A stretch of 64,000 bases of DNA from Patiria miniata (taxonomy: Eukaryota > Echinodermata > Asteroidea > Valvatida > Asterinidae): assembly GCF_015706575.1 (NCBI RefSeq), contig NW_024037056.1, positions 5,159,176 through 5,223,175 of the forward strand, in the 5' to 3' direction. A model generated the notes under the pieces. The model saw nothing but the letters and a program-made list of their open reading frames with translations, did not search any database and was not told the DNA's origin. Shown here piece after piece: positions 11,698 to 23,478 of the stretch. The position numbers were made by a program, and so were the translations under genes. How positions within the stretch are numbered: position 1 is the stretch's first letter; each line of letters opens with the position of its first letter.

Positions 11698-12185
11698 GCT
11701 GGATCTACCGGACAACAGCCATTTCTACCGGTAATCAGCAGGATCTACCGGAAAACAGCTGGATCTACCGGAAAACAGCTGGACATACCGGAAAATAGCC
11801 GGATCTACTGGAAAACAGCCGGATCTACCGGACAACAGCCATTTCTACCGGTAATAAGCAGGATCTACCGAAAACAGCTGGATCTACCGGAAAACAGCTG
11901 GACATACCGTAAAATAGCCGGATCCACTGGAAAACAGCCGGATCTACCGGAAAACAGCCGGATCCACCGGAAAACAGCTGGATCTACCGGAAAACAGCTG
12001 GACATACCGTAAAATAGCCGGATCTACTGGAAAACAGCCGGATCTACCGGAAAACAGCCGGATCCACCGGAAATCAGCAGGATCTACCGGAAAACAGCCG
12101 GATCTACCGGAAACGGCCGGATCTACCGCAGGACCTACCGGGATACAGCAGGACCTACCGGACAACGGCCAGATCTACCGGAAAA
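11698..12185 (+). repeat. 20-bp minisatellite in the leader of the inner element
   Basis: About 24 units of GGATCTACCGGAAAACAGCC with variants (GGACATACC, GACAACAGCCATTT, GGATCCACC). A larger block of several units is itself repeated: the order of variants at 11698-11860 recurs at about 11820-12010. The array lies between the primer site and gag, so it would be transcribed in the genomic RNA. Open frames through it are a by-product of the repeat. Confidence 0.9.
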
Positions 12186-12476
12186 CTGCAGGATTTGCTG
12201 GAACCACACAACGGCAACTTGAACTATTGGACAGTATTGATCGACTGGACTGATTTTTTTCCAAACAATACTGCATGCCGGACTCAAACTGAACTTTACT
12301 TATCTTGGTTTATATAATGATATACTGGTGTTAAGTATTGCATCACATTGCCATAAATTGTTTGTGTCTTTATATGCCCATTGTTTAAAAGGTAATATAT
12401 AGTATCAATATTATCTCACCTGTATACTTACCATTATAGTGGATTCCCCACAGGCACAGCCCGTCCCTTGATAACC

Positions 12477-13631
12477 ATGGCCACAAAATTTCCCGAAATG
12501 CAGTGGGATGCCAATGATCTGGCAGAAGAGTTTAAGATTTTCCGACAGAGAATTAAATTATGTCTTGCTTACCAAGATATCACAGACCAAGCCAAGCAAG
12601 CAGTTAAAATCAAAATAGCCGTCGGAAAAGAGGGTCTAAGGAAAATCAATGCCTCCAGCCTGACTGAAGATGAGCAGCGCGACCCATCCAAGCTGTGGGA
12701 TTTGTTTGAAAAACAACTCAAGGTGAAGCTAAACTTCAGGATCCACCGCTTGGAACTGATGCGTTACCGACAAAAGCCCAAAGAACACCTCGATGAGTTC
12801 GTCAACAGGTGCCGAGCGAAGGCTGTTGAATGTCAATTTACTGTGGAGGAACTCACTGAACGAGTAGTTGAACTCGTGATAGCCTCTACACCCTCCGAGT
12901 CCTTCCAAAAGGATCTGCTTGACAGACCCATTGGCTACAGCATTGACGAGATGCTCATCGAAGGGCGGAAGTATGAAGCCATCGTTGCCGGCAAGCAAAG
13001 TTTACAGTCCATGGAGAACGGTGGGGCGTCAGTGAACGCCATATGGTCCAAGAGTCGAGCTTGTCGAAACTGTGGGTTATCACACCCACCCAGACGGTGC
13101 CCCGCATACCATGATACCTGCAAGGCCTGTGGAGCGAAAGGGCACTGGTCCAAGTGTTGCAGAAAGACGAGAGCTAAAAGCAGACAACGCAGAGGATCCA
13201 AGTCACCACGGAGAAGACGCAGTCCCTCCGGGGAGAGGCGACGCAGTCCCTCCAGGGATAGAAGGCCCCAACAACGAAAGCCCAAGGGCCGAAAAAAGGA
13301 TGAATCATCGACACCAAACACTACTGACCAGGAGACAGATGTCCATCAGTTAGAATACATGGACAATGCGTACGAGGAAGTGTTCCACGTTGTCACTGTC
13401 CCAGACTTCCACAAGAAGAGCGATAACACGGGTAACGAAGCCTACAGGATGCTTGATGTGGTTTGCCCTGACCTTGAAGGCAAGCACCGCCTTAAAGTCA
13501 AGATAGACACCAGAGCTGGGGGTAACACACTTCCACTCAGAACCATACGACAGAGATATGGAGACACTTGGAGATCCCAAGTCAAACCGGTGACAACCAA
13601 GTTAACCGCAGATAATGCCCATGTGCCGTGA
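12477..13631 (+). pseudogene. Gag-protease of the inner element
   Basis: Structural polyprotein of a Ty3/Gypsy element. I start it at ATG 12477, which has the context CCATGG. Capsid-like sequence covers roughly residues 1-185; two zinc knuckles follow (Cys-Arg-Asn-Cys and Cys-Lys-Ala-Cys types, about 13065-13160); then an Arg/Ser-rich basic stretch (13160-13300). The C-terminal part begins the aspartic protease, but the catalytic Asp-Thr-Gly reads Asp-Thr-Arg (AGA at 13512-13514), and the reading frame ends at 13631 before the rest of the protease. RT continues in another frame from 13615, so the missing protease half was probably deleted. Nucleocapsid and capsid features look intact. Confidence 0.88.
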
Positions 13632-15405
13632 CATGGGAGTCGTGACGATACATGCTGCCAGACTGACGTCAGTACAATCAATTGAGCAGCTGATGGAGGC
13701 GTATCCAGATCAGTTTGACACCATTGGAAGTTTCAAACGAAGGGCAACATTGTACCTCAAAGAAGATGCGGTACCCCATATTGACCCACCCAGAAAATAC
13801 AGTGTGCACCTCAAACCAAAGTTGAAAGTGGAAATTGACAAGATGGAGGCGCTGGGGGTAATCAGGAGAGTGGCGCATCACACAGACTGGTGCAGTTCAA
13901 TCACCACGAGCCTCAAGCAAGATGGTTCCATTCGTGTGTGCCTTGACCCCAAGCGTCTCAACCAAAGCCTGCGCAGGTGCCCCCACAAAATCCCTACGCT
14001 AGAGGAACTCGACCCAGAGTTTTCCCAAGCCAGAGTCTTCTCTAAACTTGATGCAAAGGCCGGTTACTGGGCCGTTCACCTTGACGAGAAGTCCCAGGAG
14101 CTCACCACCTTCCGGACGCCGTTCGGACGGTATTGCTTCCAGCGTCTACCATTTGGCCTCGCCATCAGCCAGGATATATTCCAGCAGTGCATGGACGAGA
14201 TAGTTCACCAAGTTCCCGGATGTGTCTGTATAGCTGAAGACATAGTCGTTTATGGCCGTACTGACGAGGAACACGACGCCAACCTTAGGAACCTGTTCGA
14301 GGTTGCCGGACGTGAGGGTCTTGTATTCAACAGCACCAAATGCAGGATTAAGACAAAGAAGATCAGTTTCTTCGGGTCCATATACTCTGACGTCGGGGTC
14401 CAGCCAGACCCAGGGCGGGTTGAGGACATACACAACCTCCCCACCCCCCAGGACAAGGAAGACCTCCAAAAATTCCTTGGTCTCATCACATATGTGTCTG
14501 CGTACATTCCCAACCTCGCAGACAAGGCAGCGATCCTCCGAGATCTTCCCAAGAAAAACATCCCTTTTGTGTGGCAGGAGGACCACCAAGCAGCGTTTGA
14601 GGCACTGAAGCTGTCGATCACAGCAGACGCATGCCTTCAGTACTACAACCCTGAGATGCCAACGGTACTTGAGGTTGACGCTTCACAGAAAGGGCTGGGA
14701 GCGTGCCTCACTCAACATGGCAAGCCTATTGCCTTTGCATCCAAAAGTCTCTCACCGGCGCAGAAAAATTACTCCAATATAGAGAGGGAAACGCTGGCAC
14801 TGGTGTTTGGCATAGCCCGTTTCCACAACTACCTCTTCGGGAAGGAGTTTGTGGTATACTCAGATCACAAGCCGCTAGAAATGATCTGGAGGAAGCCCCT
14901 ATCTAGTGCACCACCAAGGTTACAACGCCTACTTATCAAAGTGCAAGGCTATAACTTCACCGTGCACTACAAGCCAGGGCCGACAATGATCTTGTCCGAC
15001 GCCTTGAGCAGACTGCCAAACCCGAAGAAGAACGAAGACATACACCTTGACCGACTGGTCGGTGGCAGAGATGTCATTGAAGGACCAGAGCTCAAGCACA
15101 TCGATCTCCTTCACTTTGGCCAGACTAAGCAGACCCAACTGCAGGTGCAGACCGCGCGTGACCCAACCCTGAGTTCCCTAACCCAAGTTATCTACGCCGG
15201 CTGGCCTGACGAAATCAAGGAGCTACCCAGAGATCTAAGGCCATACTGGCCCTACAGAGATGAACTGGGAATATCCTGGGGCGTCATCTTCAAAGGGAAA
15301 CAAGTAGTAATCCCTGATGATCTACGACAAGACATCCTGGCCCAGCTCCACACGGGACACATGGGAATCGAGAAAACACGACGTTTGGCTCGAGAAACCG
15401 TGTAA
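13615..15405 (+). pseudogene. Reverse transcriptase-RNase H of the inner element
   Basis: RT fingers and palm occupy about residues 45-245, with the Leu-Pro-Phe-Gly-Leu box near 14149. The catalytic box, usually ending Asp-Asp, here reads Ala-Glu-Asp (GAA at 14236-14238), which should abolish polymerase activity. RNase H follows with Glu-Val-Asp-Ala-Ser at about 14668, and the chain runs into the start of the integrase zinc domain (His...His near 15346-15360) before a TAA at 15403-15405. The frame resumes directly after that stop, so a single substitution separates RT from integrase. Confidence 0.9.
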
Positions 15406-16431
15406 TGGCCAAACATCAGCCGTGACATCGACATTGCTGTAAGGGCATGTGAATACTGCCAAGAAAACCAACCAAAGCAGAAAGAGGAACCCCTCCATCC
15501 CCATGAGATCCCATCCACCCCATGGACCAAGATAGGCAGTGACCTGTTTGAAATAGGTGGAGATGACTTTCTTCTGATCATCGACTATACCTCGAAGTTC
15601 CCAGTCGTCCACAGGCTGCGAGATACCAAGAGCGCAACGGTAGCTGGTGTGACATCCCGCACACTTGGCATGTTCGGAGCGCCAGTAGAAATAATATCGG
15701 ACAATGGCCCACAGTTCGTTGGCGCGCCGTACCAGGACATGTGTGCTTCGTGGGGCATAAGTCACATCACATCTTCACCCCGATACCCACAATCCAACGG
15801 TTTCGTGGAACGTGCAGTGCGGACGGTCAAGACACTCATAAAGAGATGCCAAAAGTCGAAGCAGAATGTTGATAAAGCACTTCTGAACTTGCGAGCTACT
15901 CCCATTGACTCCAAACTGCCGTCTCCTGCCGAGATTCTGTTTGGCAGGCCACCTTGCACAAGCTTGCCAAGCCGCCGCCCATACATTGAGGCACGACACG
16001 AGGAAATGAAGGATGCCAACGACAAGAGGCGTGACCGAATGAAAGCAGATTACGACAGGAGATACTCAGCCAATGAGCTCCCACCTCTCCATGTTGGGCA
16101 GAAGGTCCGGATTCTTGATCAGGATTCTCGGGCTTGGCTGCCAGGCGAGGTGACAACCGTGTGTAGAGAGCCGAGGTCGTATAAAGTCGCCACCCCAAAC
16201 GGTAGCATATTGAGACGTACTCGATCCCACCTCAGAGAGATGACAGATTCACGACACTCTATCACTCCCAAGCGTGTCAGATTTGCAGACACTGAGAAAA
16301 CCAAAGACCTCAGTAAGCAGCACAAACTCCCAAATCATAGCGACAACGCATCTAGGGCAACCGGAGATACTCCAAAGACCACAAGGTCAGGCCGAGTAAT
16401 TCGCAGACCAGTGCGATACATCCAGCAATAA
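15406..16431 (+). pseudogene. Integrase of the inner element
   Basis: Same frame as the RT segment. The Cys-x2-Cys half of the zinc domain is at about 15452-15463. The catalytic core shows all three acidic residues in context: Gly-Ser-Asp-Leu-Phe near 15537, Ser-Asp-Asn-Gly-Pro-Gln-Phe near 15699 and Asn-Gly-Phe-Val-Glu-Arg near 15796. A basic C-terminal tail ends at 16431. No start codon of its own is expected, since it is cleaved from Pol; the only break is the upstream stop. Confidence 0.88.
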
Positions 16432-16878
16432 GGCCATCTTACCCAATATACCACAAGCCCATAACAATATCATACTTGCAGAGTGTTCATTGTTTAAACG
16501 TTTTTCAAGTTGTTTTATCTAAACTTTTGATTACTTAAACGACTGAGGGTTGTTAACCTCAAGAATTTGATGAGGATGAAAGTTTGACTAGCATGTAACC
16601 CTTCGATATAACGTTAAATCATAGACCTGTTACTTGGAGTTACAGTTGAAGAGTTTTAACAGTTACATCTTGAGAGTTTTTGATGTTTAGGGCCGTTTTT
16701 CGAAGTTCAAGTTTCAGCCCACCAGAAACATGTGAAGACATTAGAAATTAGAGACGCAACACAATTATTTGTTATTTACCCATCATTTTTATTCAGTAAC
16801 TTACCACATTATCACATTAACTTTTAACCTGTGCGGAAAGTTGTCTAGTAAATGTTAGAATCCAACATTGTACTTTCA

Positions 16879-16891
16879 AAGGGGGGGAGGA
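16879..16891 (+). other. Polypurine tract of the inner element
   Basis: AAGGGGGGGAGGA lies directly before the 3' LTR. It is the expected primer for plus-strand DNA synthesis. Confidence 0.85.
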
Positions 16892-17051
16892 TGTTGTAAT
16901 ATTAATGTGGAACTACATATTCATATTGTGCGCACAGCGCATGAACACAGTGTGTGTAATGTGGCTACACTCTTGTTGCATCATGGCGGAATAAACGCAC
17001 TACGTCCAAGTGCCTGGGAACCTGAACAACCTTTGTCATGCTATCACTACA
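16892..17051 (+). repeat. 3' LTR of the inner element
   Basis: 160 bp, three substitutions relative to the 5' LTR, followed by the second copy of CTAGG at 17052-17056. Confidence 0.95.
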
Positions 17052-17145
17052 CTAGGAATCACCTACGCCTGTGACATCACCTAGCTAGGAGTCATCACCC
17101 CAACAATCTACAACTACCCCTATTTACCGACATGGCGAGCTGCGT

Positions 17146-18588
17146 ATGGACGTGCAGAAGGGAGAGGACGAGTTACAACAATCCCTTGCTGAGAACTGCG
17201 ATCTGACAGAGATTAGGGAGTTGCTGCTGGCGCAGAATCGCCTGTTAAGATTGCAGCTTCGCCAAAGTGAGGCCAAGTCAGAGGCAGCACAGCGGAGGGC
17301 AGATACGACGCCCAGTACGTCGATGACGACCCAGTTCGGCAGCCGTGAACTTTTAACATTCACTGACACCCCTACACCAGTTCCATCACCAAGGCATACC
17401 CCCAAACCCAGAACGAGATTCTATAATCCTGTTGCACCAGCGCCTACACCAGTGTCTACGACAGGCGTCCCGTCACGGACGGTGGACGAGTTGACAAGCT
17501 GCGGCGAGGAGGGCAGTCTAACGGAGTTGACGCCTACTGGTCATTCGACCGTTTGCTGGCAGCCGGGGACCCAAGCAGGAGTTCCGTTGCGGTCTGAGAA
17601 AGACGCAAGCCAGAGGGAAGGCGAAAACTCCCCGGACCTTCAGGGAAAAGAGGTCGAAAACAAAGGAGAAGTTGGGGTGAAAAGTGAAGTGGATGTTCCT
17701 ACCAGACGTCCGAACATCATCCCCGACAGATTCAGCGGGAAGACTCCGTGGCGAAATTACAAGCAGCATTTTGAGGCCTGCAAGTTGGCGAACAATTGGA
17801 GTGATCGCCAGGCGAGAGTGTTTTTGGCGGCGAGCCTGCAGGGCGATGCGGTCAAAGTGTTAGGAAATCTAGCAGCAGGCGGGAGTCAAGTGACTTACAC
17901 TGAGTTGGTTGGGCTGTTGGAGAAGCGGTTTGGACCAGGAGAGCTTGCAGAAAACAACCTAGCGGAGCTGCGGCATAGGCGATAAAAGCCTAAGGAGACG
18001 CTGCAGGAATTGGGACAGGCGATAAGGGAGTTGGCTTCACTCGCCTACCCGGAATTGTCAGAGGAGGGGCGAGATCGCCTAGCCAGGGGGCACTTCTCTG
18101 ATGCGGTGGAGGAACAGGCTATCCGAGAAGGGATCTTTCGAGCAAGACCGTCATCACTGGACGAGGCTATCAGAGCTGCGCTAAACACTGAAGGATTCCT
18201 TAAGATAGAGGAACAGCGGGCCGGCAAGCGGCCCAAGTACGCCCGAGTAGTAGAGGGCGATGCCGGGTACCCCTTGGAAGAAATCAAGCGGGAGATGAAA
18301 GAGTCGGCTGAGAAAAATCAGCGCGAGGTGAGGGAGTGGCTGGAGAAGATGACACAACGACTTGACACCCTCCGGCCTCAAGAGAGGAGCGATCGTTCGC
18401 GCGTCGCCTACCAGAGGCGAAAACCAACCCCAGAGGACGTTTGCTTCAATTGCAAACGAAAAGGACATTTTGCAAGGAGTTGCAAACAACCCAGCGCAGA
18501 GAAGAAAATGAAGTCGGGAAACGACCAGCAGCTGCCCCAGCGGCCCGTGGGAAAGCTGGCGGAACAGCAGGGCCAGAAGGCATCGTAG
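17146..18588 (+). pseudogene. Gag of the outer element, with an internal stop
   Basis: One frame with a TAA at 17983-17985 and open on both sides. The N-terminal ~45 residues look like a coiled coil (Glu-Leu-Leu-Leu-Ala-Gln-Asn-Arg...). A Pro/Thr-rich linker follows, then a capsid-like domain from about 17705 (Asp-Arg-Phe-Ser-Gly-Lys...Trp-Arg-Asn-Tyr). After the stop the same frame continues through the capsid C-terminal part to one zinc knuckle, Cys-Phe-Asn-Cys-x4-His-x4-Cys, at about 18441-18482. Start ATG 17146 is the first in frame; 481 codons in all. The pol frame overlaps in the -1 frame from 18441, which fits programmed -1 frameshifting in related elements (inference). Confidence 0.85.
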
Positions 18589-20266
18589 AGTACCGCGCTG
18601 GAGAGAATTTAGGCGAGAAAATCGAAGGCGACAAAGAAACCTCAACAAAGACAAGTAATGTAGCGGGCAATGGCCTATTCGTGCAGGCTATTGTGAGAGG
18701 GGTCAAAGTAAAACTTCTTGTTGACACAGGGGCAACACACACTGTGTTGTCGTCTCAACTTTATTTCAATATTTCCAGGGACCAAAGACCAAGACTTACA
18801 ACCATAGGCGCAGGAGTACGGAATGCTGATGGGAGTAAGATGGAGACACTCGGTAGCGCCTACGTAGACATTCAAGTTGGCAAAACAATGAACTTCATCA
18901 ACGTAGTCTTTGGCAACACAGGACAGATGCAAGGCATATTAGGGATGGATTTCCTGATTCCAACCCAGGGTAACCTAGACTTTCGGACGCTAGAGCTGAA
19001 GTTAAATGGGGAAACCATCAAGTGCACAGATGACCGAGGGGGGTGGACTGTGTGCTAGAGTGGTCGTAGCTGAAACTACCAGAGTGCCAGCTGGTCATGA
19101 GGCGCTAGTTCCAGGATACGTGTACGGTAACAAGTCGAATGGTGTAGTCGGAGTGATTGAGCCTACAGGGAGGAGTGAAATAGCAGATAAAGGCATGATA
19201 GTGGCAAGGGTGCTGGTGATGGCGGGTGAGGATTCACTTCCTATTCGAGTATACAACCCCGGCAAGAGATAATGTTTCGTGCGGAAAGGGACGACGGCAG
19301 GGACGTTTACGCCTGTAGGTGAAGGCGACGTACAAGAAGTGCAATCGGGAGCTTCTTCGCCGGGAGACTCCTACGATGTTCCTGAACACCTTGTGGACTT
19401 GTTCGAGCGAAGCAAGAAAGGCGTGGAGCCGGGACACCAAAACAGCTTAGCTGTTGTGCCAATATGAGGACATTTTCTCAAAGGGAGAAGGAGACATAGG
19501 ACGCACAGATTTGGTTCGCCACCGCATTACTACAGCTGATGCCCGGCCCATAAAGGAGAGACCAAGGAGATATCCTCCCGTTGAACAGGCGGAAATCCAG
19601 CGGCAGGTGCAAACAATGGTGCGGAATGGCACCATTGAACCTTCGGACAGCCCTTGGGCATCCAACGTAGTCCTCGTGAGAAAGAAAGACGGAAGTAAGA
19701 GGTTTTGTGTAGACTACCGTCGCCTAAATGCAGTCACAATTAAAGACGCCTACCCGCTCCCCCGGATGGACGAATCACTAGACGCGCTGGCAGGCTCCAG
19801 GTGGTTTTTCACCTTGGATTTAGCTTCCGGCTATTGGCAGGTCGAGTTAGACGACGAGGCCCGGGAGAAGTCTGCTTTCGTGATCCGTGGAGGCTTAAAC
19901 AGCTGGCGAGTAATGCCGTTCGGGCTATGCAACGCCCCCTCCACGTTCGAGCGATTGATGGAGAGGGTGTTAGCCGGACTGCATTGGGAGACGCTACTCG
20001 TCTACCTCGACGATGTTATTGTGTACGCAAAGACGGTTGAAGAGGAGTTGAGTCGCCTTGAGACAGTCTTTCAGCGCCTAAGGAAGGCAGGTCTAAAACT
20101 TAAACCAAAGAAATGTCACTTGTTCGAGCAGCGTGTTCTGTACCTGGGACACGTAGTGTCTGGTGATGGGATTGCGACAGATCCTGAGAAGGTGAAGGCT
20201 GTACGGGATTGGCCTACACCTACGACGCCTGACAGAAAAGGGGAGAGTGTTCGAGTGGACGAGTGA
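18441..20266 (+). pseudogene. Protease and reverse transcriptase of the outer element, frame-shifted
   Basis: Three successive frames. Protease (18660-19058) keeps Asp-Thr-Gly at 18723-18731 and the later Gly-Ile-Leu-Gly-Met-Asp segment. A linker in a second frame (about 19006-19467, with one stop at 19272) leads to RT in a third frame (19454-20266). RT has Tyr-Leu-Asp-Asp intact at 20003-20014 and the Leu-Gly-His-Val-Val box near 20140. The frame ends just after the Asp-Trp-Pro-Thr-Pro segment, where roughly 30 codons linking RT to RNase H appear to have been lost (junction near 20225-20230). Confidence 0.87.
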
Positions 20267-22448
20267 ATGCGAAGAATCGTTTCAAGACTTGAAGAACAGT
20301 CTTCAGGAGGCACCTGTCTTGAAGTTCCCTGACCCAGAGGCTGAGTACATACTGGACATTGACGCGAGTGGAGTGGGCATAGGCGCGGTCCTATCACAGG
20401 TGACGGACGGGAAGGAAATGGTGGTCGCCTATGCTAGTAGAACGCTTAGTAAGGCGGAACGCAACTACTGTGTGACATGCCGTGAATTGCTGGCAGTCGT
20501 CGTATTTCTGAAGCGGTTCCGACAGTACCTGTACGGTATGAAGGCCACTATACGGACAGATCACGGAACTTTACGTTGGCTTCTCTTTCGAGAGTCACAG
20601 GGTCAGATGGCGCGTTGGCTGCAGGTTATAAGTAAATACAACTTCACGATTATCCATCGAGCAGGACGCTCACACGGCAACGCAGACGGATTTTCGTGCA
20701 TACCATGTAATCAGTGCGGACGGGATGAACAGAACGAAGTGCCAAAGCTGACGACACCTGTAGGTGAAGATGCCAATGAGGAGACAACAGTTCCTGTAGC
20801 AGGAGTGAGGAGTGTGACCATTTCGCCTACCATCACCTGCACGGAGATGAGAGAGGCGCAGATGGAGGGCACATCAATTAGCTGGGTGCTCAAGGCCAAA
20901 GAGGAGTCGGCAGAGAGACCCGACTGGGCAATGATGTCTGCAAGGTCTTCAGCGGTGAAGACATACTGGCGATTGTGGGAGCAACTTGCGGTGCGAGGAG
21001 GAGTCCTCTGTAGGCGATGGGAATCTAATGATGCTCGCCGAGTAAAGTGGCACACCGTGCTACCAGAAAAATACCGCGACAAGTTGGTGAAAGAGTTACA
21101 TGGAGGGAAGACAAGCGGGCATTTGGGAGTGAAGAAAACCAGGGCCAAGGTCCGCGACAGATTCTACTGGGTCGGTATGACAGCTGAGATTAGGTCTACA
21201 ATTCGACGATGCGATGTGTGCGCGAAGCGAAAATCCCCGGCCAGGGCTAGGAAGGCGCCACTACAGCAGCATCTAGTGGGCGCGCCTATGGAGCGTGTCG
21301 CGCTAGACATTTTGGGCCCCCTACCAGAAAGTGCAAAGGGCAACAAATGCATCCTAGTCGTAGGGGACTACCTTAGCAAATGGATGGAAGCTTACCCTAT
21401 ACCTGACCAGACAGCGGAAACAGTGGCAGAGAAGTTTGTGAAGGAGTTCGTATGCCTATTTGGATTGCCAGAAGTCCTTCATTCCGACCAGGGCCGTAAC
21501 TTCGAATCGACGGTGTTTGCAGAGATGTGTCACGTCCTTGGCATTGACAAGACACGGACTTGCCCGTACAACCCGAAGTCCGACGGAATGATTGAGAGAT
21601 TCAATCGTACGTTGATTAACATGGTCGCCATGATGATAGAGCCTGATAGGCGACAGCGTGATTGGGACGACAAACTTCCGCTGGCAATATTTGCATATCG
21701 AGCGACGCCGCAGGAGTCGAAATACGAGTCCCCAAACATGCTTATAATGGGGCGGGAGGTACGCCTGCCCATTGATCTGACTACTGAAGTAGCAGCGGGC
21801 GAAAGGGAACCGGAAGGCGCATTAGGAACGGACTACGCGAACGAGCTGCGGAAACGAATGAGAGCTGCTCATGACAGGGCCCGAGTTTGCTTGCAGCAGA
21901 GCGCCCGGAGGCAAAAGAAAACTAATGATCGACGAGCAACAAGACCCAAACTGGAGCCCGGTAACTTTGTGTGGTTACATAACCCGGCCAAAAAGAAGGG
22001 ACTTTCACCTAAACTTCAGTGCAGATGGGAGGGACCCTACCTCATCCTGGATAAATTATCAGACGTCATCTACAGAATACAAAGGAAAAAGAAGGGGAAG
22101 ATGAAGGTCGTCCACTGCGACCGACTAAAGCCCTACCTAGGTGAGCCGATCAAGGCGTGGGCCGAAACACCGAGGCAAGCGGAAAGTCATCCCTTCGACG
22201 CAGGTGACGCACCAGAGGAACCGGAGCCAAATCGGATGAGTCCAATTCTTTACGAGGGAGAAGAACCTGAACTCAGTACTACGCCAGAAACGCCTAGCCT
22301 ACCACTTGAGGAGGTGCAGGCGAGGGAGGAAGGCGTTCAATCCGAAAGACAAAGCCAAACAGAACAAATTGGCGGCAGGCTCGCAGCACCAATACCAAGA
22401 CGGAATCCTGCCAGGGACCGCAGGATACCTGCGAGATATTTGAATTAG
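20247..22448 (+). pseudogene. RNase H and integrase of the outer element
   Basis: A 733-codon open frame. RNase H starts near residue 30 with Ile-Asp-Ala-Ser-Gly and the Thr-Asp-His box (about 20570). The integrase zinc domain has His...His (Leu-His-Gly-Gly...Gly-His-Leu-Gly, about 21098-21126) and Cys-Asp-Val-Cys (about 21210). Core acids are in Leu-Asp-Ile-Leu-Gly (21304), Ser-Asp-Gln-Gly-Arg-Asn (21483) and Met-Ile-Glu-Arg-Phe (21589). The C-terminal part has a small SH3-like/GPY-type region (Trp-Glu-Gly-Pro-Tyr near 22026) found in several Ty3/Gypsy lineages. The frame is intact; it is broken only by the upstream deletion. Confidence 0.9.
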
Positions 22449-22500
22449 AGAAAGAGAGAAAGAGAGAAAGAGAGAGAGACAGAGACGGGGGGAGAGAACA
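22446..22500 (+). repeat. GA-rich microsatellite
   Basis: Imperfect (GAGAAA)n/(GA)n directly after the integrase stop, ending in GACGGGGGGAGAG. It is inside the outer element. It could in principle act as a purine tract, but it lies far from the 3' LTR. Confidence 0.8.
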
Positions 22501-22570
22501 CCAAAATAGGCCTGGCCCCACCCAACCAAAGTTGAAATCAAGTCATTTGAAATAGAAGTAGAGTAATTGT

Positions 22571-23476
22571 TTGCAAGCGAACGCTCACCCCTGTGCCCAT
22601 CTTGTATTTTGCAGACCCAAGAAACAGACAGCAAGGAGAATGGGGAAAGACAGGGAGGAGAAGATTACACCTCGTAGCCATTCTGATGGGGAGAAGACGG
22701 ATTGTCCAAAGTGCGGTCTGCAGCTGCACAAAAGAAGTCTGGAGAGACATCTGGCAGGCGAACATGGAGAGAAACAGGTTTTCTTGTGCCGTAGGTGTTC
22801 CCACAGAAACAACAGGCGAGACAATCTCAAAGCACACTATCGTGATTGCCACCCGGAACATGCTGACGAGGTGGCAAACATCCATAGTGAAACACAAAAG
22901 TCCAGCAGGCGAGACAGGAGTCGAGGTGAAGGTCAGCCAAGGCGCATGGAGACCCCGGGGAGCCGTGACCATGTCGATGTAAAGGTGACAAGGCGAGCTT
23001 CCCCTGAGAAGAAGAGGAAGCCGTAAGGAGCCACAGGCAAGCGGCATGGAAGTAAGGCTCCTCCAGAAGAGCAGCCTACCAAGAAGCACAGAAGAAGTGA
23101 TGCAGTGCCCTGTACTGTGTCCAAGGCACCTGAGGATGAGAAAGCTCTACCTAAAGGCGCAGATGCGAAGAGAAGTCTTCCAAAATCGGCAGGGCTACCG
23201 CAGCGACAGGGTATAGGAGGACCTGAGTCGCGTGGGGTAGCGGAGGCCGCGAGGGCGCCGAGGGCACAGCCATCAAAGGTGGGCGGAGAGGCATCCGGTA
23301 ACCTTCCAGAGGTAGATGCGATGGTGGGGATCGACTCGGCAGAGCAATTCGTAGGATCACCACTAGAGGATGCAGCAGAGATAGCTTTGTCACCTATGTC
23401 AATGCCATGGGACATTGACGAAGTCGAGGCTCCTGTGAGCAACGTACGTCCGACGCCTGCAGGAGGAAACCCCTAA
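22571..23476 (+). pseudogene. Third ORF of the outer element, two C2H2 zinc fingers
   Basis: One frame with a single internal TAA at 23024-23026. The N-terminal part has two consecutive zinc fingers: Cys-Pro-Lys-Cys-x11-His-x4-His (about 22700-22762) and Cys-Arg-Arg-Cys-x12-His-x4-His (about 22787-22850). A basic stretch (Lys/Arg-rich near 22985-23025) and an acidic, low-complexity part follow to 23476. It lies between integrase and the 3' LTR, the place where envelope genes sit in errantiviruses, but I see no signal peptide or membrane segment. I infer a nucleic-acid-binding accessory protein; it could also be a captured host fragment. Confidence 0.7.
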
Positions 23477-23478
23477 GT

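Larger units (their letters stand above)
10903..17051 (+). mobile_element. Inner Ty3/Gypsy retrotransposon with CTAGG target duplication
   Basis: A complete 6149-bp element: 160-bp LTRs at both ends, primer site, leader with tandem repeats, gag-protease, RT-RNase H, integrase, purine tract. It is flanked by CTAGG at 10898-10902 and 17052-17056, the 5-bp duplication expected of Ty3/Gypsy integrases. The two LTRs differ at three positions in 160. It sits 25 bp after the primer site of the outer element, so that element was present first. Coding breaks: protease triad Asp-Thr-Gly altered to Asp-Thr-Arg, part of the protease missing with a frame change near 13620, RT catalytic pair altered, and one stop before the integrase core. 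Confidence 0.95.

Noticed and set aside
11689..12165. Open frames through the leader repeat of the inner Gypsy element
   Set aside because: By-product of the 20-bp tandem repeat; gag starts downstream at 12477.
17132..17145. Alternative gag start ATG at 17132 in the outer element
   Set aside because: It lies in a different frame from the capsid; the in-frame ATG at 17146 fits better.
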